Of a stretch of DNA of 64,000 bases, positions 39,963 to 51,705 are shown in pieces. How positions within the stretch are numbered: the first letter of the stretch is position 1; each line of letters opens with the position of its first letter. The DNA comes from Vermamoeba vermiformis (taxonomy: Eukaryota; Tubulinea; Echinamoebida). Location: contig JBEWZL010000011.1 of NCBI GenBank assembly GCA_045837725.1, positions 372,001 to 436,000 of the forward strand, given 5' to 3'. The notes beneath the pieces are model-generated. The model was not told the origin of the DNA and ran no database searches. It saw only the letters and a list, made by a program, of their open reading frames with translations. The translations under genes were made by a program, and so were the position numbers.

Positions 39963-40657
39963 AAGAAATGCGCGCTTAGAAGAATACTAGTCCTGCCAAA
40001 TCCGCAGTTTTTCTAGAAAGATTTTTTTTAAGGATTAGTAATCAATTTGCTTCATATATTTTAATAATCAAATCAAAGTATTCCCATTGTTATTGAACGA
40101 GCAGAGTTAGATCGAACTTCCGTAATAAATTAAATATTAAAATCCTTTCAAATCGATATTACCACGTATGATATAATATATATTATATGTATTATGTATT
40201 ACATGTATTATAAATTAATCACTAATTAAATGAGCGCTGTCGACAGCGTTCGACTTACAAAATCTCAATCCAATGCTAGATCATCGCACATGTGCGTTTT
40301 AAATTGACTAGTCCTTTTTTCAACGCCAATTTACCTTGGACTTGAAGTGAGACATTTGTGTTTACGGCGATAACATCTTTAAATGATAATCGGTGGTCTG
40401 AAAAAGGGCGATCAGTCGCTCTCCCAAACATACATAAGCATTTTGACTGAACCAATTAACGTCATTGATATTTTGATATTAAAGCGGTCTGGCTTCGCTC
40501 GCGATCAGTTTTAAAATAGTAAAACAAATTCCCGATTCCGCTCCGCTCGACCAGGATCGCTTTTGGTCCGAAAGTGCTTTTCACTTCGACGAATGCACTC
40601 AACGCAATAATACCTTCAAAATTAATTATACGCATTAGTTTATACTGCAAGGCTTTC
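39963..40657. other. Intergenic, AT-rich
   Basis: About 700 nt. It includes a low-complexity stretch near 40165-40215 made of TATAATATATATTATATG-like steps. A 65-codon minus frame at 40462-40659 has an ATG but no supporting feature. Confidence 0.35.
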
Positions 40658-42350
40658 ATGTCAACAAAGGATGGGGTAAAAAATTTTGATCAGATTATCG
40701 TTCACGAGCATTGTTTTGCAACTAATTAATTAAATCACCTAAAAATATGATTAACATCATCAGATATTAATAAATTTTTAGGCGCAAATTGTAGCTGATG
40801 GGAAGGAGCTCAAAGTTGAAGAGCTGTACAAATCCAAGTTGCACTTTGCCGAGTGGAGAAAATGGACACTTGCATTGGCAAATGAAAAAGGGCATATGTT
40901 ATCGATAGAAAAGGCATTATACATATTAGAGACGTATCCTAACTCTGCAACGGCGATCCGTTTTTATGGTGATTTTAATTGGCAGTTGCATCCAACGCAG
41001 CTCAAAAGACTCAAAAAAATAATAATTAATTCGAAGAAAATTGAAAAAGTGTGGTTTGATGCGCCAATAACAGCGATGCAGACGGTTCGCAAAGCACTCG
41101 AGAAAAACACCAGCGTAACAACTCTTAGTTTCTCATTCACGTTTCCGACAATAGAGCCGTTAAACTTCACTAAAGAAATTACGAAAATGATTAAAAATAA
41201 TCCGAGAATCAAACGGATCACAGCAGCGTACGAGCAAAAGTCAGAAAAATTCTTGACCACAATAATGGCAGCAGCGAGCTGTAATCCATCTATAGATTCA
41301 TTTGGCATTTCTGAGAAGACTAGTCTATTTGAAGGCATTTATTTAGGAAATAGATTGGATCTGATCCGAGATTCGTTGGCGAAAAATCCGAATATTACCG
41401 AATTCATTCTTGGAAAGTGCTATGTATTTGAAGAGACATTACTTGGAGAAATTACGGATATTATTAAGCAAAACAAGCTCAAAATATTTGGTTTTAATGG
41501 CACGCTTCGAACACATTATCCAAACGTTGTGGATCTGACCAAGTTTATTTCAACGATTCGACTATCGTCATTAACAACTCTGAACCTAGTATGTGATCAT
41601 TTCCAAGCTGATTTTATTGCAGATATCATTTCTATTCCTAATATCAAGACTTTATCGATGAACATGGTTGGAGAAGCGAATCTAGTCGCAAAAGCATTAG
41701 CGAAAAATACAACGTTAGAAACGCTTAATTTGGCATGTAAAGACGTCCATTGGGTAGACCGCGAATCTAATCGCGAATTTTTTGGAGCTTGGAACCAACA
41801 TCCGACGTTAAAGTCGTTTTCTCTTACAAGAACGATTTTGGATGTGGATCTTGAAACAATTTCAAATTTGCTCGGTGGAAAGCATTCATTAACTAGTTTA
41901 GATTTACCACAATTAGAAATAGGATCCCATTTCGAAAAACGAAAGCATGCTGCGCTTATCTGCGAGAAACTACGATCGAACCAAAAAATCAAAAAACTTC
42001 GGATCTCCCTGGAAGGCGACAAAAAACATCAAAATGCATTATTTCAAGTCGTATCACAACATAGCTCATTGACTTCATTCGATATTGGGTTTAGCAAAGA
42101 TTTATTAAGAAAAACAGTTATCGATCTAGATTCGAAAAACTTATTCCGACTACCAAACAATGAAATCGGTGACATTTTGGCATTATTGGTAAGAAATAGA
42201 GAATACAGAATGAATATTATACTCGCTATCAAAATTATTCAAAAATCATTTTGGACCTCGTTGCCAGCGGAACTGTGGGTTAAAATAATTGATTATTTGA
42301 CGTACGGACTCTCAATCGATTATCCGAAGCTATTAAATATCGAGAAATAA
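40658..42350 (+). CDS. Leucine-rich-repeat-like protein with C-terminal F-box-like motif
   Basis: Two exons. Exon 1 is only six codons (ATG at 40658, MSTKDG), joined across an intron at 40676-40781 to a long open frame, giving about 528 residues. The body is a series of degenerate LRR units of about 28-35 residues with recurring LxxLxL patterns (LTTLNLVCDHF, IKTLSMNMVGE, LETLNLACKDV, LTSLDLPQLEI, IKKLRISLEG), resembling the RNI/LRR type in F-box partners. Near the end, LPAELWVKIIDYL matches an F-box core, unusual in being C-terminal. No signal peptide or membrane helix. Likely a cytosolic interaction protein, possibly an SCF subunit (inference). The coding sequence is unusually intron-poor for this window. 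Confidence 0.7.
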
Positions 42351-43216
42351 GTCATATGTAAAGCAGTTACGTTCGTACTCTTGACGATCCGAATAGTACA
42401 AAATTTTTATTATATCAGTAGCAGACAAATAAAAAGTGTATTTGGTATTCAGTTAGTTCAAAGTACTAAATAACTCAAGGCAGAAATACGTGAATTTATC
42501 ACTGGTGCGTTGCAGATAGTACGGCCGCAGGTGTTGCGATTGGCTCTTCAAAGAGAATTAGTTCGTGATTAACTTGCTTTTTAATAATATTGTTAAAAAT
42601 ATTGAGATTGCTTACTCGTCTGTCTTGATTGTGAGAGATCGAAGCCTGGAGCTCGTCCATTAACCCGCTGGCGCAAAGGGTTCGGCGATATTGGCGTAAA
42701 GAAGTTGAGTTCCGAGTAGAAGTCGCTGAAAAAGTCAATAAAAATTATCTCGATCAAAAACGATTCAAAGGATTATCTTACATTTTAGCGCTGCCATAAA
42801 ACCGAGAATGGATCTCGGCACGAAAGTTCGCAATGGCTTACAACGCACGTGACTACCAATATGGCACTGCATTTCGTATTAACATTCGTAGTATGGCAAT
42901 AGTGGAGGCTAAAATATTAAACGACTGTTAATTGATGAACGAACGCTTTCTTTAGCTAAAGACTGACCGTATTAAATTCTTTTTTGTTTCGATTTTGTCG
43001 CTATTATTGTTCATTTTGTTCCATTTGAAATGCAAGCAGATAAAAGAAGCAAAGGTTGAATTACATCCTATCAAAATAATTACCTTAAATAGATCGCGCA
43101 CGAGTAGGATCTATTAAATATAACTATATTTTAAACTTAACGTACCTGAGAATGTTTCTATTGGAGGTTGTAAAAGAAGTTTGCTGTAATGAATCGCGAC
43201 ACGAGCTGTGGTCGCA
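42351..43216 (-). other. Exon-like blocks downstream of R3
   Basis: On the minus strand, the R3 exon continues past the repeat end (VVTTATTARVAIHYSKLLLQ, donor GTACGT near 43147). An exon near 42725-42607 follows, after the acceptor TTTTTCAG (ATSTRNSTSLRQYRRTLCAS, donor GTAAGC), and a possible last exon ends near 42470-42500. A spliced R-family gene is plausible. No domain recognised. Confidence 0.35.
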
Positions 43217-43850
43217 GTTGTAACGACTTCGAAATGACTCCGGAGACACTCTCTAGGGACGTAATAACAGAGCCAGCACGATCGATCAAAACATCAATTT
43301 GAACAACGCGCTTGAGAGCCCCCTAGAAAGTGTGTCGAGAGTCATCTCAAAGTGATCACAAATCAAAATCAATCGAAATGAGCACTTATTTATGCGAACG
43401 AGATCACTTACCATAAATGGGAAAATTCATCATCGCGCGACAAGATCCTGCTGGCCACGGAACTCGTTCATGAATGACTGGCTTGTAAATTGACTCGCGT
43501 AGTTTCGGCGGAGCTTGATTATTGTCTCGGTGATTGATTCTCCGACACAATCGCACAAACAGCGCAGTTATCCGTTGATCAATGCGCTTCGTAATCTCCG
43601 CAGTACGTAATGCCTTAAAATAGAATCGGTTAAAATCTTTCAGATTTGGCGGAGATTTGAGCGAAGTCAAAGTTCACGAAAACACTCTTGGGAAATTGAC
43701 ACGTGTCCCAACCGAAATTGAAATTGAATCGCCTTAAATAGTAACAATGCGTTGTCGTGGATGATCTTACCTTGCGCATGCTTTTGATATTCTTCCAAAT
43801 AAGGCGTCAAAGACTTGAAATTAACCATCTCGTTTTGTTGCCGAGCTTGT
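43217..43850 (-). repeat. Dispersed exon-bearing repeat, copy R3 (subtype 1, most open)
   Basis: The central frame stays open over 88 codons (for example RIDQRITALFVRLCRRINHR, then KPVIHERVPWPAG), ending at the donor before which R1 is already broken. The two one-base indels relative to R2 in the following exon compensate each other. The exon MVNFKSLTPYLEEYQKHAQ heads the unit. Of the five copies, this is the one that could still be expressed. Confidence 0.7.
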
Positions 43851-44309
43851 TTTACCTTATTGTCCTTTCAACTCGCGTTCAGTATCAATTACTCGACTTC
43901 ATATCTATGTAATATATGTCAGGTCTAATAGAAATATCAACTCGAGGTCAAATAGCAATATTAGGTCAGAGTTAGCGGATTTAGGTTTGATCAAATCCAA
44001 AATAATTGTTAAATAATTCAAAAAAATCCAACAAGTTCGGTTTGAATAATATACATTGCAATTCAAGCTAAATTATTGTACGCAGGTGCAATTAAAAATA
44101 TTTTTACTTGTTTACCTTGATCAACTTGCTCTCGAGCTCAAATCTGGTTTGAAGCCAGCGTAGTAATTGATTCGAGCTTAAAATGACCCCCGGTAAACTT
44201 GATTTTAATAAAATCATGCGGGCGTTTTATGGTCGCGCTTTCGTTTGGTTTGCAGATCAAGGGAACAGCTTGTTTGAAGTTATCGACTACTTAATTATTT
44301 ACGAATTGG
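43851..44309. other. Intergenic region
   Basis: About 460 nt between R3 and the next gene. It contains short tandem-like text around 43910-43960 (variants of AGGTC...AATATCAA). No gene. Confidence 0.35.
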
Positions 44310-44929
44310 ATGAATACCACTGAATTATTTGAGCAACTTAAACCCAACCCGCAATTCCAAACGCTGGATGAACGTCTGGCCGAGATGGAGCTTATAATTA
44401 CTGTTATAGATGCGCTGCAGATTAAATTGAAGCAAGCGAGGTCGGAATATGAACAGCTCGTTAAAAATCAAGAAAATGTGTGCGCGGAGCCGAATTTAAC
44501 AACGGATCAACAAAAAAATGAGATGCATCTAATCGTTAAGAAGGCTAGAAAAGAAGTGAGACTTCTCAGATTAAAAATTGTGCTTCTACAAAGAATGGTA
44601 TGAATAACAATGATTATATCATTTAGATTAATAACTTCAAGTTTCGGATTCAATTTTTTTTCTCAATAATGGATGCGAGGACTAATGCATTCAACTAGTA
44701 TATAGAATTATTACCAGAAGATATGAAACGAATTAAGAAAAAGCTCGTAAGGTTACAAAACATCGCGGGGTTGACGTGGGAAGTTACGCTGCATTTGCCG
44801 AAGAAAAAACACCAAATCATCGCGCTGTTTTGGAAGCATCGTGAACTGGTTAATGAAGCATCAAATAACTCAATTACGCTCAATTGTCAAAAAAAATACC
44901 TTGATTTGTATCGACGTTGTCCGGATTAA
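44310..44929 (+). CDS. Small coiled-coil protein, unknown function
   Basis: Two exons (ATG 44310; intron about 44600-44697 with donor GTATGA and acceptor ACTAG), about 174 residues. Exon 1 is a strongly helical coiled-coil candidate (LAEMELIITVIDALQIKLKQ, then KKARKEVRLLRLKIVLL). Exon 2 continues basic and helical (ELLPEDMKRIKKKLVRLQN), then LTWEVTLHLPKKKHQIIALF and a Cys-containing end. No signal peptide. No family recognised. It sits between R3 and R4. Confidence 0.55.
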
Positions 44930-44996
44930 ATAGCTAATTACGCTTACATCAAATATTTTCGTAAGTGGATAGATCACGTGGGATAGTTCCGGAGCC

Positions 44997-45295
44997 ACTT
45001 CATGAATGCCTCGTGTACTTGCCTCGATACTGCATGTTGACTCGCGTCGTTCGGCGAGCATCGTCAATCACACAAACAGCGCAGTTATCCGTGGATCAAT
45101 GCTGAGCGAAGTCAAAAAAATCTTTTGGGAAATTGACACGTGTCCCAAGCGAGATTGAAATTGAATCGCCTTTATTGGCAATTATACTGCGTTGTCGTGG
45201 ATGGTCTTACCTTGCGCATATTTTTCCAAAATAAGGCGTCAATGACTTGAAATTTGGTTGAACAAAGCGCTTTCTTGCCGATCTTGTTTGCGTGC
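44997..45295 (-). repeat. Dispersed exon-bearing repeat, fragment R4 (subtype 1)
   Basis: A shortened, deleted copy. It keeps the IDQRITALFV text, the TGACACGTGTC block at 45133-45143 and the leading exon region, but lacks the hairpin end and has internal deletions. Confidence 0.65.
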
Positions 45296-45938
45296 TTTCA
45301 ATTCGCGTTCAATGTTGTGATTAGAATCAAACGCTCGTGTCTGTATTGAGGCACCGGATTATATTAGAAATATCAAATCAGAATAAGTACCCCAATAAAT
45401 TTAATTCGTTTGATCAAATCCAAAAATTAAAAAACAATTCCAAAAAATCCAGCATTGCTTTAATTACGTGTAATATGAAGCTATAATGACGTTTATAACA
45501 TAAAGAGCGCAATTAAAAATGCTTTTACTTACCGATCTAGATTTCCATCGCATCTTCTTATTTGTTTCAACCAATTATTATAACGAGCCAAATTCAATCA
45601 CATTATAATGGATATTCTTTCTCTCATCTATTAGATCAGTTGGAAACTTAAGATGGAAGAGACGAGCAAATGCTTAGTATGCACGAGTTGACTGATAGCA
45701 ATAAATACTAGAGCTGTTTTATATTATGAGGGGCATTAATCAATATATAATGCTAATATTTGATAAACTCATCGCAGTCTGTGTTGTTTCAATCTTCACG
45801 CAAGATATTAAATTAAAATTCACGCACCAAAGACCACAAAAGATATCGCTGGTCCCTGGGTGATATTTATATTATTAGGCACATATATTTTGCTAAATTA
45901 TTGTAAACCCTTGCTTTTGAGCCCAAATCTAGTTTGTA
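45296..45938. other. Intergenic region
   Basis: About 640 nt, AT-rich. It includes a diverged continuation of the R3/R4 flank (AGAAATATCAA and AATCCAAAA repeats near 45370-45440). No gene. Confidence 0.35.
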
Positions 45939-48406
45939 ATGGAGTGGTCCACGTTGCCTGTTGAATTGTTCGGCTTGATAACTACGTATTGTAGCTCAAC
46001 GATGGTATTAAAACTTGAGTATGTCTGTAAGGCATGGAAAGAAAACCTTAGAGAGGAGTGGATTTGGAAGGTAACGTAAAAAATTCAGTAAATCCGTAAA
46101 ATAATTCAGAACAGCATTCTTATAATCTTGCATTATTTACATATTAAATATGCAATTTATTAATAATTTGAGCGTTACAGGATATTGCAACCAAAACCAC
46201 ATCCGGGTTTGCGTTGCCAAGCGATATTTATGATTGGAAAGCAGTGGCACTAAAAAGACAATTTACTATTAAAAATATGCGCGAGAAGAGGTACAAATTA
46301 AATTTAATCAAATATTTTTTTAATTTAGATCAAGCGTACCAACTTAATCTGCTTTTCTAAGGTGCATTTCCCGTTCGTTTGCAAGTGCAGAATATACCAG
46401 AGGCTATAATGAAGTAAATCACTATTGTAGTGTCTCCGGAGACGAAGCATTGATAACTTGGACGAACGTACAAGCCAACAGGTAAATCCGGATCATTTTT
46501 CCGTCTTATCTTATTTCTCTAATGCTCTAAATGTAGTTCATATAACATTGCATCATTTTTAGCACATGAAATGGTCAATTTAACAACAGGCAAACGAGAG
46601 CCAATTAAGTTATTTGAAAACACTCGCGCACTCTTAACGAAAAATTTTATTGTAACGTCCGTAAGTAATTAATTTTATATATTTATTTAAATAAATATTA
46701 ATTTAAATATCGTAATAGCAAGCAGGCCAAATCACTTGCAATTCTGAATGCACGAGTGAATTGAACATTGCGGATCGCAGAACAAACAATTTATTGAAGC
46801 CGAAGAAGATGAAAATTCCTGAAATAGGCAGTAAGTATATATACATACCAAGCCTTACTGTTTATATTAACCGTTAATAGAAAAGGGAAGAATTTACAAG
46901 AATGAAGATCCGAATTACCAAGACGGTTCGGTAATAGCCATTAGCTCGTAAGCTGAATAAACCGTATAATATTAATATATAAAGCTATATATAATATCGT
47001 TAGAATAGAACTAATATATTTGTAGCTATGACAATAAGCATTGTCTCGTGGTGGATCTAGACAAGCAAACCACGCAAAAATTCGCGGTTCCCGAAGAAGA
47101 AAATCAATTACCTGCTCACTTAACTATCACCTTTTATGGAAAGTATTTGGCAATGTCGAGAACGTTAAAAGAGCCTAAGACGATCCCGGAAACTAGGCAG
47201 TTAATAATTTTCGATACTGAAACGGAGGAACTTATTTATTGCAAAAAAGTTCAAGCCAATGCAATATCCATATCAAATAATAGGGTAAGGCAGTTTAATA
47301 AGGAATCGGCTCATTTTAAAAATTAATTTAGAAATTCGCCGAATTTTTTTGTACTGATCGATTAATTAATTTATTTCGTACTATAAAAATTATTAATAAT
47401 ACTTTATTATTTAGATAGCTCTTGTCACGTGCTCAAAATTCGGAATAGAATGGGTTGTTTACGATTTTAAAAACAACGTTGTCGCAGAAGTTACATCAAC
47501 TGTCCCCCAGGCACAAGCATTGGCACCCGTTAGAGTCCGATTTTACGGCGATATTTTGCTCGTTTTGAGCTTTGCACGTGCGTGGTTCTGCGACATCAAA
47601 AATTCTAAAATACTTTGCGATCTGCACCTGATTGGTTGGCCCGAATACGGTCCTTACATTCAGCATGATATGGTAATATATTAATATATTTATATTATAA
47701 TTCTATTATACCTTAATGTCAAAAAAACTGATCTTATTTTTATTATCAGATCGGAACAGGAAAATTTGTAATTTCATCGGTGTTTAGCAGTAGATTAATC
47801 GATTTCGAATCAATTGCAATAATCAAAGAATTTAAGCCGCAGATTATACTACCTGAACACGACTACGGCATTATCGATGAATGGAAGAGACCGATCGCGT
47901 TTCATGAACTGATGGAATTTGCGATGAAAGTCGTTGACGAGCCTTCAACCAAGTACGCGTCAATATTAATATCGCAAGATGAAGATAAGAAAGAACGGTA
48001 AGTTTTTGTAACGAAATTAAGATGACAGTGACACTTTGACATCTTGACACGTGTCACCATATTAAGCTAACTCCGATCTTTGTATTAGAACGTCGTTGAT
48101 ATTTTTAGCGGGAAAATATTATCAAACAAAAATTACTGGGCCCGAGAATAAAAAAGCAACAGAGTTGATCAAAACAATGGCTCCGGCGCACCGTTCAGTG
48201 AACATGGTTATGGCGAGGTACCGCCGATTAATTAAATAACAATTACATAAAATAATAATTATCCATCTTATTATAGGTTCACTTATGACGCGTCGTTTAT
48301 CCAGACGCACGTAGATTTCGTCAAATCGACGGACACGGTGCAAGGTCGAGCAGTGTTGTACAAAGAGAAGTTTGTCAATGGCGAATGGATTCCCGTTGAT
48401 TTTTAG
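45939..48406 (+). CDS. F-box protein with beta-propeller-like body
   Basis: About 11 exons from ATG 45939 (MEWSTLPVELFGLITTYCSS) to TAG 48404-48406. The N-terminal F-box is followed by a body with repeated strand patterns ending in ITWTNVQ, LVVDLDKQT, LIIFDTETEELIY, WVVYDFKNNVV and AWFCDIKNSKILC. These resemble the blades of a WD40- or kelch-type propeller, but no canonical WD or kelch residues are visible. About 560 residues in all. The family role would be substrate recognition in an SCF ubiquitin ligase (inference). The intron at 48001 contains TGACACGTGTCA preceded by TGACACTTTGACA. All exons join in frame. Confidence 0.65.
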
Positions 48407-49131
48407 CTACAGTAAATCCATTACAACGATCAAACGACTAGTCGTCAGTCAGATGTACTTGAATATGCTACAAAAGTCTGAAAGTGAGCTAAATTATTAA
48501 TATAAAAACCAGCAGGATTTAAATTAATGATATATTTACATCCAGAAAGAGTTGCGTGGCTAATGAAGTTCAGATTTATCCAATCCACGAGATATATCCA
48601 AGGCTCAAGTAAACGAAGGTAGGTTTTTTATTGCCTATTTATCTCTGGTAAAGATTGCAAATACCGTAAAAATCTTAATTTTATAAATATACGTAAAACT
48701 GAAACGGAATTGTCGTAGCCGAATTACAATGGTGTTAATTCTGAAATTTCCTGCGTTTTTTGATCGGTCCAGAAGCTTCTGAGAGTGTGCACTATGACAG
48801 CTTCAAAAATTCTTATGAACTTTCGCAAGTTTTTATAGTTAGTACCTCATTAATAGGATATGAAGAGCTCACTCCACTGCTCTTTGGCATCGGATCGGAT
48901 CCAAAATAACATCTTATTGCAAAAGTTTATCAGAGGTCAAATGGTTTATGCATAAAACCGAGGTAAGGCATATTGTACACAACGCAAAACAATCGACCTT
49001 GCAATTTTCAAGTAATTTTTTTCAACGGAAGTTTCAGTCCACAAATGCAACTAAAAAAAGAAGTTTCGTTTTTTAAACTAAATCTAAAGTTGCAATTTTA
49101 TTTCAATTCTAACGTACGACAATCAAATAGG
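48407..49131. promoter_or_regulatory. Upstream region of the Pro/Ser-rich secreted gene
   Basis: About 725 nt between the F-box gene and the next start. Several splice-like sites are present but no coherent exons. It presumably holds the promoter of the downstream gene. Confidence 0.35.
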
Positions 49132-51099
49132 ATGCTCAATATGCCTTCGATAAAATACTTGCTCTCAGCCATCGCTATCTTTTTCGTTGTCGGATCCACG
49201 TTGCTTTTGGCCCTTCCGAAGACACCAGAACAACGACCAATAAAGCCAGCATCCGATGTTGCATTGCCTTCGTCAACACCACAGCCATATTGGACCCCTC
49301 AATCTTATTCGCCGGATGCATCGTCTCCAGACTCGCAGTCACCTGATTCATCTCCATCTTGGGGACCACAGCCTTATTGGACTCCTGATCCCAATGCACC
49401 TTCTGATTCACCCGATTCAAGTGCTCCTGACGCGTACTCGCCCGACTCTGGTTCTCAGCCTTCGTCATGGTCTCCTGATGGCTCATCGTCCCCTGGTTAT
49501 GCTCCCGACACGTACTCGCCCGACTCTGGTTCTCAGCCTTTATCGTGGAGTCCAGGTGGTTCATCGTCTCCTTCTTACACGCCCGATTCATCCGCTCCTG
49601 ACGCTTCGAGTCCTTCCACGTGGAATCCGTATTGGGGACCACAGCCATATGACACACCTGACTCTGGTTCTCAGCCATCATCGTGGTCTCCCGACGGTTC
49701 ATCTTCGCCTGGTTACGCCCCTGATTCATCCGCTCCTGACTCTTCAAGTCCTTCCACGTGGAATCCGTATTGGGGACCACAACCCTATGACACGCCTGAC
49801 TCTGGTTCTCAACCTACATCCGCCCCTGACTCTGGTTCTCAGCCTTCATCGTGGTCTCCTGACGGCTCATCGTCTCCTTCGTTCTCGCCCGATGCGTCTC
49901 CTGACTCTGGTTCTCCGTCATCAATTTGGTCTCCTGACGGCTCGTCCCCATCTTACGCACCTGATGCATCTGCTCCTGACTCTTCGAATCCTTCCACGTG
50001 GAATCCGTATTGGGGACCACAACCGTATGACACACCTGACTCTGGTTCTCAGCCTTCATCGTGGAGTCCTGACGGTTCATCGTCTCCTTCTTACTCGCCC
50101 GATTCAAGTGCTCCCAACACTTACTCGCCTGACTCTGGTTCTCAGCCTTCATCATGGTCTCCTGACGGCTCATCGTCTCCTTCTTACTCGCCCGATTCAA
50201 GCGCTCCAGATTCGTCTCCTACGTGGAGTCCGTCTTGGGGACCTCAACCTTACTGGACTCCTGATTCAAATTCTCCGTCATATTCACCTGATTCATCTCC
50301 CGATGCGTCAAGTCCTACGTGGAGTCCGTCTTGGGGACCTCAACCATCTTGGAGCCCAGATCCAAACACACCCGATTCATCTCCCGATGCTTCGAGCCCT
50401 ACTTGGAGTCCGTCCTGGGGACCACAGCCTTACTGGACTCCTGATTCAAACGCACCTTCTTATTCGCCCGATTCTTCCGCTCCGCAGTTCTATTACACGC
50501 CTGATGGTTCTCAACCCTCATCGTGGACTCCAGACGGTTCGTCGTCTCCTTCGTTCTCGCCTTCGTACAGTCCTAAGACCCACGTGGCTATTCAGTATTT
50601 TGGATACGGATCTCACTGCACGAGAAGCAATGCTGAAGTTGTAACAGTCAATCGCACCGAATATTGTACGCCTGCTTGTGAGTACTATGGCGGTCAATGG
50701 GTAATCGTGGTCAAACGTGGGTCGAACAGATTAGCTATGGCAATAGCGACTATTACTGTTCTACGTAAGTACGAAAAATTTCTGAGAATTTCTTGCTTGA
50801 ATTAATTTTCAGCCTCAAGACTTAATTAATATGCTTATAAATACGGCGTATAATGTATTAATACTTAATTTAGTCCTCAGTATGCTATCTACACGAAGTC
50901 AGGCCAATGTACTGGATCTTTCGACTTTGGTCTCAGAAAATGCTCAGCGGATACGGTCTATTTTTACTCGTGTACAAGTGCTTATTGCAATCAATGCCAA
51001 CTGAACCAAAAATTAGCAACTAATTCTTGTTACGTTGGCAGTATGTACCAATGCGTCTCTGACGTTAACGGCGATGCTCGTATTAATCCGTTAATGTGA
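49132..51099 (+). pseudogene. Secreted Pro/Ser/Asp-repeat protein with family C tail, frameshifted (C4)
   Basis: ATG 49132 (or 49141) starts MLNMPSIKYLLSAIAIFFVV, a signal peptide or signal anchor. About 420 residues of repeats follow, built from PDSGSQPSSWSPDG, SSPSYSPDSSAPD and the longer WNPYWGPQPYDTPD. The end carries the family C module (HVAIQYFGYGSHCTRS, YCTPACEYYGG). After GGQWVIVV the frame that matches the family (TWVEQISYGNSDYYC) lies in a different phase, so a small deletion near 50700-50715 shifts the frame. In the current frame the protein ends at 50805, or after splicing runs into noise. The terminal exon (50877-51099, PQYAIYTKSG to NPLM) is itself intact. Possibly a cell-surface or coat protein. 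Either a recent pseudogene, or a protein now using a shortened end. Confidence 0.7.
49300..50570 (+). repeat. Imperfect coding tandem repeats (Pro/Ser/Asp)
   Basis: Units of 15-20 codons, grouped into higher-order units of about 55-60 codons. The latter begin with the Trp/Tyr block NPYWGPQPYDTPDSGSQPSS, seen three times (near 49625, 49765 and 50005), and give way to SPSWGPQPYWTPD-type units later. Frame is kept throughout. Confidence 0.85.
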
Positions 51100-51705
51100 C
51101 CGAAGTAGTTTGATACGGCTATATATTAGCCTTACTAGTCTCTGAAGTATATAAAGTCGATCTTGACAAAGCTGACGATCTTGTGGAACGATGTTTTTTA
51201 CCGTCACAACATGAATCGACACAATGCACAATATAACACGCTCGAAGTTAAAAATAATGAATTATTTTGAAGATCAGATCGCAGAAGATGCGAATAAATT
51301 GCTGCTATCTTGTCGAATTTCCGTTATGCATCTACTGTTTTATCGTTTGTCCTACTGTTTAGGCACTAATGATAGCCATATATGAGCGCAATAGAATGTC
51401 TAAGCGCATGATGCTGGTCTAGATTACCGGATCCTCAGTCATCGATCCAAATCCAGTTCGCCGACCACCTTGTGCTACTCATTGCTCGTTTAGCACGTGA
51501 TTTGACTCTGTTAAGACCTTACAAGATCAACCTTAAGCACCACTTGTACCGAGGAATTATCGGCAGAGATTTCGGATCTTTTCGTGTTTTCGCATTTTTT
51601 GCTGCGGCCTCATACTCGATTAGATAACAATTAGAATAACACATAACAAGTAAGAAACAATTAATGACGCAAATAATAGCATTTGCTAATCCTGTTTGAC
51701 GCTAG
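51100..51705. other. Intergenic region
   Basis: About 600 nt. The first 80 nt resemble the 3' flanks of other family C genes (TATAAAGTCGATCTTGACAAA). The rest holds the tetraspanin promoter. No gene. Confidence 0.4.

Noticed and set aside
40462-40659. Minus-strand 65-codon frame with ATG
   Set aside because: No domain, no paralogue and no splice context; it overlaps the upstream region and first codon of the LRR gene.
49175-50644. Long open frames on both strands over the Pro/Ser repeats
   Set aside because: Side effect of the repeated codons. Only the plus frame from 49132 has a signal peptide and the family C module.
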